This document shows positions 9,626 to 18,369 of a stretch of 64,000 nucleotides of DNA, in pieces. The notes below the pieces were generated by a model. That model saw only the letters and a list, made by a program, of their open reading frames with translations. It was not told where the DNA came from and made no database searches. The DNA is from Shewanella psychropiezotolerans (GTDB lineage Bacteria > Pseudomonadota > Gammaproteobacteria > Enterobacterales > Shewanellaceae): NCBI RefSeq assembly GCF_007197555.1, contig NZ_CP041614.1:3464001-3528000 (forward strand), given 5' to 3'. The translations under genes were made by a program, and so were the position numbers. Position 1 is the first letter of the stretch; each line of letters starts with the position of its first letter.

Positions 9626-9744
9626 AGAAAACCAGCAAGGTTAAGTCTGATTTTATTATAGGAAGTAAATGTTTTTACCGCTGTGAAACAGCTCAAAAAA
9701 ACCATCTTGTTCTGTCAAGCACTTAGATAGTATGCCAATGGTTA

Positions 9745-12700
9745 CTAATCTAGTGTTATTTTCTCTAACTCAAGATAATCACCAGGTTTCAGAATCAGCT
9801 CAAGCGTTAGCTTATCTTCGATAAAGATTTGATATCGGCCCGATATCACACGATCAAATATAAAGACACCATCATATTCAACTCTGGTCTTGTATTCGAG
9901 ATTCAGTGCTTCGTTTCTTAGTGTGACTAACATGCCCATCGCAGGTAGGAGCTTGCTACCCACTCGGCTCACCACGTTACCCTCGAGCTCTGCAGTGTAT
10001 AAGACGGGATACAAGATCTCTTGAATATTACCAGGATGTGGATTCACAGTGATAGCTATCGTCGAGGGCACAAGAAAAGGATCCGAGAGGCTCGACTCTT
10101 TGAGTAACAGGCGCTGGGGCCTTGTCGTTTGTAGATGAGTTATCAGCAACTCACCTTTGTGATCTGTAGTATTGTCTGACTGACTATGGCCTGAAAAGCT
10201 CAAACCACTTACGGCGAGTTCGTTATCATCAAACACACCATCAGCATTATCATCCTGAAATGCGATGATTTTAACGGCGCCAGTGTTGAGATGGCTTAGT
10301 CTATCTAATAGCCAAAGGTTAGTTTCCGGCTGCCATAGAAGTGAGCTATTCCACCTTAATTGCGCAAACCAGTCACCATCAGAATGATTGTCTATGACCA
10401 AACGTAATGCACTATGATCAAATAGATAGGCAATAGAGTTACGTACGCTAAAAGGATCATCATTTTGTGGGTGATAGTTCAATTCTACCTGGTAATTAAG
10501 CCTTTCACTTATCGATGAATTTGCATTTAAGACCCACTGATTGACTTCGAGTTCTGGAGCGACAGCCAGGTCGAGATAGCTTCTTAAATACCAATCATGT
10601 ACTCGTCCCGAAGCCGCAATTCGATTATAGATCCTGTTTTCATAGAGAGAGGATTGCCATCTGAGCTCATTGCTATAGGAAAGCCGATGATATTGACCCG
10701 AGAGCATGGCATTAAATTGCAGAAAATCACTGCCCAACGTATGTTCTTTCCAGTTACCGGATAATGACCAACTAAGATCTGACATCGCAAAGCTGCCGTT
10801 TAAATTTAGCTGTGCCTGTTGCTTGAGCCTGTCATCCAGGTTTTCCCAACTCGAAAAGTCATCGAAGAACTCCCAATCAGCTAACCAGTCAATGTCTCCG
10901 CCACTTCCCTGAACAATGACTCCAGTGGCAAAGCCATCACCAGTATCGGCATAATTAAGCTGGAGAAGATTTTTTCCTCCTAAAAAATTAATACTGACTT
11001 TAGGAATTGTTAACCAGTCATCTTCTGCAATCTCCTGTTTAACAATCGAGACGCCTGTCGTAAGGCGATCAGTTACGGCCCAATTTACATTTAAGTAATG
11101 TTGCTGCAGGTCATCTTGCTCTCTCAGCATGGATCCGTAACTAAAACCTAAGCTTCCCTTGTCTAATACTGAACTATCCAACATCTTGCTAAAAGATTCG
11201 GTTCTCGTCTCACCATTAGGGCCGAAGAATCGTAATTGATATTGATTGAGACCCATATAGTAAGGAACCTGAGTAAATCGATAATTGGCATTTGAACCGA
11301 CTCTCTGTATTGAAATCAAACTATTGTTTCGGTAAAGCTCGACATCCCAATCAGGCTCGACCTCTCCCTCGACCGTGATATAACGAAAATCGTCGGTAAA
11401 GCCTTCACCAGCAGTGACTCTAACACCGACTCCTGCGCTTGATTCAGATATCAGCGGCATAGAATGAGACTCTATGCTACCAATACGATAATGTTTAACC
11501 CAAGAATCGGCTAACGTCTTCTCTATATAGGCATTGATCACTTCATCAGTTTCAGACCAGGAATAACCGACATAGACATTATGCCCGCCGATATCGGTTC
11601 GGGCTTGAATAAACCCTTCAACCTGTGACTTTTTAATATCGAGTTTCTGTTGGGAAACAATACCGAGATCCAAGCTCATGGCAAGATCCCCTATCATGGC
11701 ATCTTCTCTTTTGATCTCTTTAATCTTTAACTTATTATTTTGTTCCTGCTGTGCGGTAAAAAGCTCATATCTTCTCTTTCTCTCTTGTAGCTGTGAAAGA
11801 GGGATAGTGGCAGATTCAAGGATAGAGAAACCTTGTCTTGAGGGCTCAAATACTATTTTTAGTCCAAACATCTGCTCGATGACTCTGCTCTCTACATAGA
11901 GATCCCAGTCGTCATAAAACACTCTGGTATTTTTTATACTGCAGTCATTGCCATTCCCCCAAAACATCATCAAGTTGTTACTTACATCGATAGTTTTCTC
12001 GGGAGATAGATACCAACCACTAAGGCTTCTTGTATCAGCATCGAATTGAACGGGGAGCATGAGTAATTCGGCGAGAAGTTGCATAGGAAGGTACTGTTTG
12101 CCCTCCTCTTGATAAGCAAACAACTCATCACTCATGATCAACTTGCCATATTTAAGCTGACTGATAATGAAGAGATCTTGCGAGGCTAAAGATTCCTGGT
12201 ATGGAATCGACAGAGGCTGACCACAGCTTATCGAGTTACCAGCCCAAGTCGATATCGACTGCTGCTTAGCCAAGCGCAAAGTATCTTGTATTTCTGCCTG
12301 TTCTACATGTCTGTTACTCTTATCAATAACACTTTTTTGACTAGGGACTGATTTAACAATGACTTCACCCTGAATAACTCTGGTTTGAGTCGCTTGTTCC
12401 TCACTGTTATATCTTGGCTGTTTTTTAGACAGGTTTTGAGGATAAACCTGAACGGACTCTACTGGGATAACTTGGGATTGGCTGAACGTGAGCTTTTCAG
12501 CAATATTTAACTCTGATTCACTGCCGTTAACAGAAGCGCTTGTGTCTGGACGATAATCATTAGGATATAATTGATTCTCGCCTGCTACAATTTCCTCTGT
12601 TCTATTCGAGGTTATACTGCTCGGCGCTTCATCGAAGGAAAGTTTGTGACTAGTTACATCATCCACAAGGCTGAATGTAAGCTTGATACACAACAGATAA

Positions 12701-12792
12701 CCAAGCAATAGCAAGATGGAAAACAAAAAAAACATCGACCATAAAAAACCATGTTTTTTCAGTTTATGATCTGTTCGGCTTGACGGATTCAT
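9745..12792 (-). CDS. Fimbrial usher-like outer-membrane protein with N-terminal membrane anchor
   Basis: 1015 aa. Residues 1-13 are basic and polar, and about 14-40 form one long hydrophobic stretch (FLWSMFFLFSILLLLGYLL) that looks more like an uncleaved anchor than a short signal peptide. A hydrophilic linker follows to about residue 190, then a folded domain, then an usher-like plug (VEPDWDVELYRNNSLISIQRV, YYMGLNQYQLRFFGPNGETR) and a long alternating beta-barrel region. Near residue 850 DDNADGVFDDNEL resembles a calcium-binding SdrD-type loop; the last 70 residues look like a carboxypeptidase-regulatory (Cna-like) beta domain. Gene order (subunit, chaperone, usher, subunit) supports a chaperone-usher export role. 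It is closest in style to alternate (CS1-type) ushers, but longer. Confidence 0.72.
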   Translation of the reverse strand: MNPSSRTDHKLKKHGFLWSMFFLFSILLLLGYLLCIKLTFSLVDDVTSHKLSFDEAPSSITSNRTEEIVAGENQLYPNDYRPDTSASVNGSESELNIAEKLTFSQSQVIPVESVQVYPQNLSKKQPRYNSEEQATQTRVIQGEVIVKSVPSQKSVIDKSNRHVEQAEIQDTLRLAKQQSISTWAGNSISCGQPLSIPYQESLASQDLFIISQLKYGKLIMSDELFAYQEEGKQYLPMQLLAELLMLPVQFDADTRSLSGWYLSPEKTIDVSNNLMMFWGNGNDCSIKNTRVFYDDWDLYVESRVIEQMFGLKIVFEPSRQGFSILESATIPLSQLQERKRRYELFTAQQEQNNKLKIKEIKREDAMIGDLAMSLDLGIVSQQKLDIKKSQVEGFIQARTDIGGHNVYVGYSWSETDEVINAYIEKTLADSWVKHYRIGSIESHSMPLISESSAGVGVRVTAGEGFTDDFRYITVEGEVEPDWDVELYRNNSLISIQRVGSNANYRFTQVPYYMGLNQYQLRFFGPNGETRTESFSKMLDSSVLDKGSLGFSYGSMLREQDDLQQHYLNVNWAVTDRLTTGVSIVKQEIAEDDWLTIPKVSINFLGGKNLLQLNYADTGDGFATGVIVQGSGGDIDWLADWEFFDDFSSWENLDDRLKQQAQLNLNGSFAMSDLSWSLSGNWKEHTLGSDFLQFNAMLSGQYHRLSYSNELRWQSSLYENRIYNRIAASGRVHDWYLRSYLDLAVAPELEVNQWVLNANSSISERLNYQVELNYHPQNDDPFSVRNSIAYLFDHSALRLVIDNHSDGDWFAQLRWNSSLLWQPETNLWLLDRLSHLNTGAVKIIAFQDDNADGVFDDNELAVSGLSFSGHSQSDNTTDHKGELLITHLQTTRPQRLLLKESSLSDPFLVPSTIAITVNPHPGNIQEILYPVLYTAELEGNVVSRVGSKLLPAMGMLVTLRNEALNLEYKTRVEYDGVFIFDRVISGRYQIFIEDKLTLELILKPGDYLELEKITLD

Positions 12793-12813
12793 ATCGAGGC
12801 GTATTTATCGTCA

Positions 12814-13614
12814 CTATATAACGATACGTTTTTCGACGATTTGTGCATCCTTAAGAGTCTTACTTTCCGTATAGCGAACGATAACTTCAGTGCCCTCCTT
12901 AAGCTCTCTGGATAAGGTTACCAGGAAACTTCTCTTACTAAGTTCAGTGTAGATAGCCGCATTTTTTACACTTCCCACACTTTCGAGATGAACCAGCCCC
13001 TCTGTGATATTTTCGACAAATAATTCAATATCCCCATAGGTACTGCGTTGTCCCTGACGAATGAGAGTGACATTAAGGCTAGTTTGAGCTTTCTCATCAG
13101 TCACTTCATCTATCATCACCTCCCCATTGAGCTCGCCGACTCTTAAGATGACAGGAATTGAGATCCGCATATAAGCTGTAACCGAAAGGCTAAAGGTATC
13201 AGCGTTATCATTACTGGCTTTACTTGCAATGACGGGGGTGAGCGGGATTTGATGAAAAACGATGTAGCTACGATACTCGGCGACTGGGGTATTTTTAGGC
13301 AATCTAACCGCCATCCTAACACGAGTCCCCTGCTCTGGTTCTAGGGTCACTCGTCTTGGTGAATATCGAACATACTGAGATAATACGGCTTTATCATCGA
13401 CAATCGAACGATAACCACCTTCGGCCAATTGCACCTTATCCTCAAAATAGATGTTGTAGCGAGCCGTACTCGAGCCTTTATTTACCAGGGAAAATACACT
13501 ACTTCGCTGACTAGTATCATCCAATTCTGCACGGGTTGGTGTAACCAGTAGATTTGCATCTAGATTAAAACTGCAAAATAAGGCTGCAATGCAGCCTATT
13601 AAATATTTATTCAT
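12814..13614 (-). CDS. PapD-like periplasmic chaperone of the DUF4402 locus
   Basis: 266 aa with a signal peptide (MNKYLIGCIAALFCSFNLDA). The N-terminal immunoglobulin-like domain begins LLVTPTRAELDD and includes VNKGSSTARYNIYFED; RVTLEPEQGTRVRMAVRLPK followed by YRSYIVFHQIP matches the strand pair that holds subunits in alternate-class fimbrial chaperones. A second beta domain follows. It would bind DUF4402 subunits in the periplasm and deliver them to the usher encoded 21 nt downstream. It is separated from the major subunit gene by a 60-nt hairpin, which probably lowers its expression relative to that subunit. Confidence 0.72.
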   Translation of the reverse strand: MNKYLIGCIAALFCSFNLDANLLVTPTRAELDDTSQRSSVFSLVNKGSSTARYNIYFEDKVQLAEGGYRSIVDDKAVLSQYVRYSPRRVTLEPEQGTRVRMAVRLPKNTPVAEYRSYIVFHQIPLTPVIASKASNDNADTFSLSVTAYMRISIPVILRVGELNGEVMIDEVTDEKAQTSLNVTLIRQGQRSTYGDIELFVENITEGLVHLESVGSVKNAAIYTELSKRSFLVTLSRELKEGTEVIVRYTESKTLKDAQIVEKRIVI

Positions 13615-13692
13615 AACATCGCCCAGCTAAATTATATGAAACACTTATGCAGTGATTCAAGCTTATTTTTGGTTAGCTTACTACGAGCAAAA

Positions 13693-13752
13693 CTGCGCCC
13701 TTATCCCTACCCAGAGTAAAGACCACAATCTGGATACTTTGAATAAGGGCAG
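13693..13752 (-). terminator. Intercistronic hairpin between major subunit and chaperone genes
   Basis: On the minus strand ACTGCCCTTAT pairs with ATAAGGGCgCAGT (one bulged base) around an inner CCAGA/TCTGG hairpin, followed by TTTT. Position and form suit a partial terminator or an mRNA-stabilising structure that makes the upstream subunit more abundant than the chaperone and usher, as in many fimbrial operons. Confidence 0.6.
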
Positions 13753-13758
13753 TCAATC

Positions 13759-14226
13759 TTAATAGATCACATCTACCGTATAGCTTAAAGCATGTGCACC
13801 AGCACTAGCAGACGCTGCAACGACTGCAAGTGTACCGCCAACTTTTAAGCTTGCCGTGTTAGCAGCAACTGTCACCGTTGAACTAGCAATCGTAGGCGTA
13901 AAAGTCACACCCGCTACCGAAGTATCGGCTCCAGAAAGCGTAATGTTCACGATTCCGTTTGCCGCTGTAATGATGAAATCACCAGAGGCCGCAGTTGCAC
14001 CGCCAGCGATACAGTTAGCACCCGTTGTGGCGTTGGCATAATCCAGGGCACAGGTTCCATCGATGGATATGTCAATATCACCAAATTCCATTGCAGTGGC
14101 TTCTGTCACTGTGATTGGGTAAACCAAGTTAAAATTAGCAGTGCCAGTTGTTTGAGTGGCGCCAGCTTGGCTAGACAGTAGCAATGTTGAGGCGATCAGG
14201 GTCGATAGGAGTAATTCATTCTTCAT
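13759..14226 (-). CDS. DUF4402 domain protein, probable major pilus/fibre subunit
   Basis: 155 aa with a clear signal peptide ending SSQAGA-TQTT. The DUF4402 pattern is visible: FNLVYPITVTEATAMEFGDIDI at the mature N-terminus, two cysteines (DGTCALDY, ANCIAGG) suited to a disulfide, a central SGDFIITAANGIVNITL strand pair and the C-terminal LKVGGTLAVVAAS...HALSYTVDVIY. The composition (Ala, Thr, Val, small residues) is like surface-fibre subunits. It is the first gene of the cluster, set apart from the others by a hairpin. Its role is inferred from the chaperone and usher genes that follow. Confidence 0.72.
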   Translation of the reverse strand: MKNELLLSTLIASTLLLSSQAGATQTTGTANFNLVYPITVTEATAMEFGDIDISIDGTCALDYANATTGANCIAGGATAASGDFIITAANGIVNITLSGADTSVAGVTFTPTIASSTVTVAANTASLKVGGTLAVVAASASAGAHALSYTVDVIY

Positions 14227-14725
14227 AATGGCTTTCCAAAGTGTTCTTCTAGTTATTTTGTTCTCTTATGCTAATGAATATCCTTTGTGCTCTATTTTTC
14301 TACTTTACTTCTTCCATGATTAACATAAGTCGATGTTTAAAAGGCACTTTGGTAGTGCCTTGTTATTAGGTTATCAAAACTGAAATATTTAGCAACACTT
14401 TATTTACATTTGACACACACAATTAACCATGCAAAAATCATGGATTAACATATTGATTAAAATGAATATATTCACTTACTTTTTGTATGTTAATCAGTAT
14501 AAGAATAGACTCTCAGTAATCAAAAACGACTTACCTATAATTAGAAATGTAAAAATTAACGCTTCGTGGATTGAAAGAAACCTAGGTGAGATTTTTGATA
14601 TAACTTATATCTAACTAACTAAATTATGACTTTATTTATAATTTAAAATATAAGTTACACCGAGTAACAATGACTCTTCGCTAAAGCAGCCTCATCAATA
14701 GCTGAATAAATTAAGAGATTTAGTA
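14227..14725. other. AT-rich divergent intergenic region with a hairpin
   Basis: About 500 nt between the DUF4402 operon and the divergent DUF4402-like gene. Very AT-rich; I support no gene in it. A hairpin AAGGCACT-N4-AGTGCCTT (14341-14360) is followed on the minus strand by TTTT, so it could be a terminator or attenuator for a minus-strand leader upstream of the subunit gene. Confidence 0.5.
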
Positions 14726-15253
14726 ATGCCCAACATCAAACAGCGATTAAAAACACACTTAGGTGGTCATTTAACAAACACATCTATTCAGCTAATGAAG
14801 AATATAGCGATGATAGGGCTTATTTTGCTATCTTTACCGGCACGTGCAACCATCACCATCACACAAATACAAGCGTTGAAGTACCCTTCTGTGATTAAAA
14901 ATCTGACTAGGAGTACTACGGTAACGGTCAATTGGAAAGGGAGATTAGGCAATTCTACCAATGCGACTCTGCTTGATAATGATTACCACCAAGGACGCTA
15001 TCTGGTGACCTCAGATACGAATTCACCTATCATAATTAATTTTTTTCAACTCGCAAATGAAACTAAGATCAATTTAAAAACCCTCAGAGTGAGATACAAA
15101 AATAAGACCTATAAGGGCTTGCCTGTGGCTGATTTAGACAATCCTGGGCTCAACGGCGAGTATGTAGACATAGGTGCAAAAGTGGTGGCGGGGAAAAATA
15201 GTACTGCGGGACAAAAATACCCGCAATACACCTTAACTATCGAAGAACAATGA
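14726..15253 (+). CDS. Secreted DUF4402-like protein, divergent from the chaperone-usher genes
   Basis: 175 aa from the ATG at 14726. The internal ATG at 14795 would give a compact signal peptide (MKNIAMIGLILLSLPARA) and may be the true start, but neither has a strong ribosome site. The body has a tyrosine/lysine-rich beta pattern whose layout follows DUF4402: LKYPSVIKN, STTVTVNWKGR, DNDYHQGRYLVTSD, and a closing GEYVDIGAKVVAGKN, QKYPQYTLTIEE that parallels the subunit ending. It could be an extra subunit or tip component. No cysteines pair as in the major subunit. The similarity is my reading and has not been searched. Confidence 0.55.
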   Translation: MPNIKQRLKTHLGGHLTNTSIQLMKNIAMIGLILLSLPARATITITQIQALKYPSVIKNLTRSTTVTVNWKGRLGNSTNATLLDNDYHQGRYLVTSDTNSPIIINFFQLANETKINLKTLRVRYKNKTYKGLPVADLDNPGLNGEYVDIGAKVVAGKNSTAGQKYPQYTLTIEEQ

Positions 15254-15300
15254 TAAGCATCATCACCCTCCGATATACCTAGCGGGGACAAGCTCAAGAG

Positions 15301-16320
15301 TTAGTTTTTCTCTGGCTGAATCATATTAAAGTGCTGATAGGCACGTTGAGTGGCAATGCGTCCACGGGGTGTTCTCTGAATAAAGCCTTGTTGAATAAGA
15401 AAAGGCTCCAGCACATCCTCTATGGTTTCCCGCTCCTCACCAATAGCAGCGGCCAAATTATCTAGGCCAACCGGACCGCCCATGAATTTATCTATGATCG
15501 CCAGCAAGAGTTTTCTGTCCATATAATCGAAACCTTCGACATCAACATCCAGCATATCTAAGGCGAGATCGGCAACTCGCTTATTGATCTCACCGTCATG
15601 TTTAACCTCAGCGTAATCTCTGACACGTCTCAATAAACGGTTAGCGATACGAGGCGTCCCGCGAGAGCGTCTCGCAATTTCCAGTGAACCTTCATCGTCG
15701 ATAGGGAGGTCGAGTACTTTGGCCGAGCGAGTCACTATGGTGCTGAGATCTTTAACATTATAAAACTCGAGCCTCAGGGGAATACCAAATCTCGCCCGTA
15801 AGGGGGACGTTAACGCTCCCGCCCGTGTCGTTGCACCAATCAGGGTAAATGGTGGTAAATCGAGTTTAATCGACCGAGCCGCTGGCCCCTCACCTATCAT
15901 GATATCCAGCTGATAGTCTTCCATCGCAGGATAAAGGATCTCTTCAACTACAGGACTGAGCCTATGGATCTCATCGATAAATAGCACGTCACCAGATTCA
16001 AGGTTGGTCAGAAGCGCCGCTAAATCACCCGCTTTTTCGAGCACAGGACCCGAGGTCGACTTGATATTAACGCCCATCTCATTGGCAACGATGAGAGCCA
16101 AGGTCGTTTTACCTAAACCTGGCGGGCCATAGATGAGCATATGATCCAGTGCTTCACCGCGATTCTGCGCCGCCTGAATAAACACCTTGAGTTGAGCGCG
16201 AGTCGCATCCTGTCCCGTGTACTCGTCGAGTAATTTAGGACGCATGGCTCTATCTATCTGCTCTTCATACACCTCAACACCTTGAGGCTCTGCATGAATT
16301 ATACGATCGGCTTCTATCAT
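15301..16320 (-). CDS. ruvB: Holliday junction branch migration ATPase RuvB
   Basis: 339 aa AAA+ motor that drives branch migration together with RuvA. Walker A is [11 protein letters not shown], Walker B is [11 protein letters not shown], and sensor 1 lies in [10 protein letters not shown]. The C-terminal winged-helix domain ([15 protein letters not shown]) is intact. It is the last gene of ruvC-ruvA-ruvB, 39 nt after ruvA. Confidence 0.98.
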   Translation of the reverse strand: MIEADRIIHAEPQGVEVYEEQIDRAMRPKLLDEYTGQDATRAQLKVFIQAAQNRGEALDHMLIYGPPGLGKTTLALIVANEMGVNIKSTSGPVLEKAGDLAALLTNLESGDVLFIDEIHRLSPVVEEILYPAMEDYQLDIMIGEGPAARSIKLDLPPFTLIGATTRAGALTSPLRARFGIPLRLEFYNVKDLSTIVTRSAKVLDLPIDDEGSLEIARRSRGTPRIANRLLRRVRDYAEVKHDGEINKRVADLALDMLDVDVEGFDYMDRKLLLAIIDKFMGGPVGLDNLAAAIGEERETIEDVLEPFLIQQGFIQRTPRGRIATQRAYQHFNMIQPEKN

Positions 16321-16359
16321 TTATCTCTCTTTAAATTACATCTTATACAGGCATTATTA

Positions 16360-16977
16360 CTACAGCATCGACTTGAGTGAAGATTTTATCAGTTCTTGAG
16401 AACTCATTCCGTCCTTATAGGCTGCTGATACAGACTTACTGGCCTGTGCAGGTTTATAGCCTAAGGCCAACAGGGCAGCAATTGCATCCTCTTCGGCGGT
16501 ATTGACTATCTTTGCCGGCGTATAGTTGCTCTTAAGCATAAATTCCCGCTCGGAGCCCGCCGAGGCTTCCATCAGGCTCTTGAGCTTATCACGCATCTCT
16601 ACCAGTAGCCGCTCGGCCGTCTTCTTCCCGACGCCCGGTAATTTGACTAAGGTGGCAATATCGTCCCGTTCGACACAGGCAACAAACTCGGCCGATGTCA
16701 TACCAGACAAGATAGTTAATGCCAGCTTTGGCCCGACACCATTGGTTTTAATCAACAAACGAAACAGAGCCCGCTCCTGCTTAGTCATAAATCCATAGAG
16801 AAGTTGAGCATCTTCACGTACCACAAAGTGGGTGTAGACTATCGCTTCTTTATTGAGCTCAGGGAGTTCATAGAAACTGGTGAGGGGCATCTGGACTTCG
16901 TAACCTAAGCCACTCACTTCTATCAAAATCTCGGGGGCTTGCTTCTCAAGGAGCAAGCCTCGTAATCGACCTATCAT
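16360..16977 (-). CDS. ruvA: Holliday junction-binding protein RuvA
   Basis: 205 aa tetrameric junction-binding subunit. It has an N-terminal OB fold ([20 protein letters not shown]), two helix-hairpin-helix motifs ([13 protein letters not shown] and [13 protein letters not shown]) and the C-terminal RuvB-contacting domain ([17 protein letters not shown]). Its ATG overlaps the ruvC stop as ATGA, which indicates coupled translation. Confidence 0.98.
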   Translation of the reverse strand: MIGRLRGLLLEKQAPEILIEVSGLGYEVQMPLTSFYELPELNKEAIVYTHFVVREDAQLLYGFMTKQERALFRLLIKTNGVGPKLALTILSGMTSAEFVACVERDDIATLVKLPGVGKKTAERLLVEMRDKLKSLMEASAGSEREFMLKSNYTPAKIVNTAEEDAIAALLALGYKPAQASKSVSAAYKDGMSSQELIKSSLKSML

Positions 16978-17495
16978 CTATAACGTCCATATGTTCTTTT
17001 GCTTGCCACTCCGCCTAAAGCCAACAGACTTTGACTAGTATGAAAATGGCAAATGGCGACGCCCAATGCATCGGCGGCATCGGCTTGTGGTGAAGCCGAT
17101 AGTTTAAGTATTTGCTGTACCATGTGCTGAACTTGTGATTTCTGCGCCTTACCTGTGCCTACCACGGCACTTTTTATCTGCGTCGCCGAATATTCGCCAA
17201 CGGGGAGATCGGCATTGGTCGCGGCAACGATGGCAGCACCTCTGGCTTGGCCTAACTTAAGCGCCGAGTCAGCATTTTTAGCCATAAAAACACGCTCTAT
17301 GGCAAATTCAGTCGGCTGGTACTGGCGTATTATTTCGGAGATACCATCAAAAATTTGTTTAAGGCGATAGGAAAAATCTTCTGAATTGGTACGAATACAG
17401 CCGCTTCCCAAGTAGATAGGGTGCCGACCGTTACGTTTGATCACCCCATAGCCTGTGATCCGTGAGCCAGGATCGATCCCGAGAATTATTGACAT
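16974..17495 (-). CDS. ruvC: Holliday junction resolvase RuvC
   Basis: 173 aa endonuclease that cuts four-way junctions. Catalytic acids are visible in the expected places: Asp7 in [14 protein letters not shown], the Glu of FAIERVF and two Asp in [13 protein letters not shown]. It lies 3 nt after yebC and overlaps ruvA by 4 nt, so yebC-ruvC-ruvA-ruvB reads as one operon. Confidence 0.98.
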   Translation of the reverse strand: MSIILGIDPGSRITGYGVIKRNGRHPIYLGSGCIRTNSEDFSYRLKQIFDGISEIIRQYQPTEFAIERVFMAKNADSALKLGQARGAAIVAATNADLPVGEYSATQIKSAVVGTGKAQKSQVQHMVQQILKLSASPQADAADALGVAICHFHTSQSLLALGGVASKRTYGRYR

Positions 17496-17498
17496 AGG

Positions 17499-18245
17499 TT
17501 ATTCTAGTGTCTCCATCACTTCATCTGAGATCTCAGCGTTATGATACACCTCTTGCACATCATCATGATCTTCAAGATTATCAATTAAGCGCAGAAACTT
17601 AGCCGCAGTGCTGGCATCGAGAGAGGCTTTTGTCGAGGGCACCATAGTCACCTCTGCGTTGACAGATTCTAGACCCACAGCATCCAAGGCATCTTTGACT
17701 GCGCCAAAATCTTCCGGGCTAGTAAAGACATCGATGGCGCCATCTTCATGGCTGACCACATCATCGGCGCCCGCTTCTAAAGCCGCATCCATGACAATAT
17801 CTTCATCAGTTCCTTCAGCATAAGAGATGATACCTTTCTTATCGAACAGATATGAGACCGAGCCATCTGTCCCTAAGTTACCGCCGGATTTGCTGAATGC
17901 ATTACGCACACCCGATACGGTGCGATTCTTATTGTCTGTCATGGTTTCGACCATGACAGCCGTGCCACCGGGTCCATAACCTTCATACATGATGGTCTCT
18001 AATACCTGACCATCAAGCTCCCCAGCTCCGCGCTTAACGGCGCGTTCGATAGTATCGCGAGTCATATTATTAGACAGTGACTTATCGATAGCAGCGCGTA
18101 ATCTGGGGTTAGAATCGGCATCTGAGCCACCTTCACGGGCAGCGACGGTTAACTCACGAATAAACTTGGTAAAAAGCTTACCTCGCTTGGCATCTTGCGC
18201 CGCCTTACGATGCTTGATGTTGTCCCATTTACTGTGACCTGCCAT
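17499..18245 (-). CDS. yebC: YebC/PmpR family protein
   Basis: 248 aa, the usual length. The N-terminus [20 protein letters not shown] and the central [14 protein letters not shown] are family signatures. Members have been described as DNA-binding regulators and, more recently, as factors that ease ribosome stalling; I cannot tell which applies here. First gene of the ruv operon, separated from aspS by a terminator. Confidence 0.95.
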   Translation of the reverse strand: MAGHSKWDNIKHRKAAQDAKRGKLFTKFIRELTVAAREGGSDADSNPRLRAAIDKSLSNNMTRDTIERAVKRGAGELDGQVLETIMYEGYGPGGTAVMVETMTDNKNRTVSGVRNAFSKSGGNLGTDGSVSYLFDKKGIISYAEGTDEDIVMDAALEAGADDVVSHEDGAIDVFTSPEDFGAVKDALDAVGLESVNAEVTMVPSTKASLDASTAAKFLRLIDNLEDHDDVQEVYHNAEISDEVMETLE

Positions 18246-18334
18246 GTGAATGCTCCTTGATTTCGAAGAGAATAAATTACCGGATGAAGAAGTTAAAGAA
18301 GTAAACGCTAAATGAGACTTGAGTCAGATTGGCA

Positions 18335-18362
18335 ATAAAAAAGCCGAGTTTCCCCCGGCCGA
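18335..18362 (-). terminator. Terminator after aspS
   Basis: On the minus strand GCCGGGGGAAACTCGGC is followed by TTTTTTATTG: a short GC stem and a T run, just after the aspS stop. Confidence 0.75.
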
Positions 18363-18369
18363 TTTTTGA

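Noticed and set aside
14429-14614. 61-aa + strand frame in the AT-rich divergent region
   Set aside because: Composition is that of AT-rich noncoding DNA, with no ribosome site or recognisable sequence.
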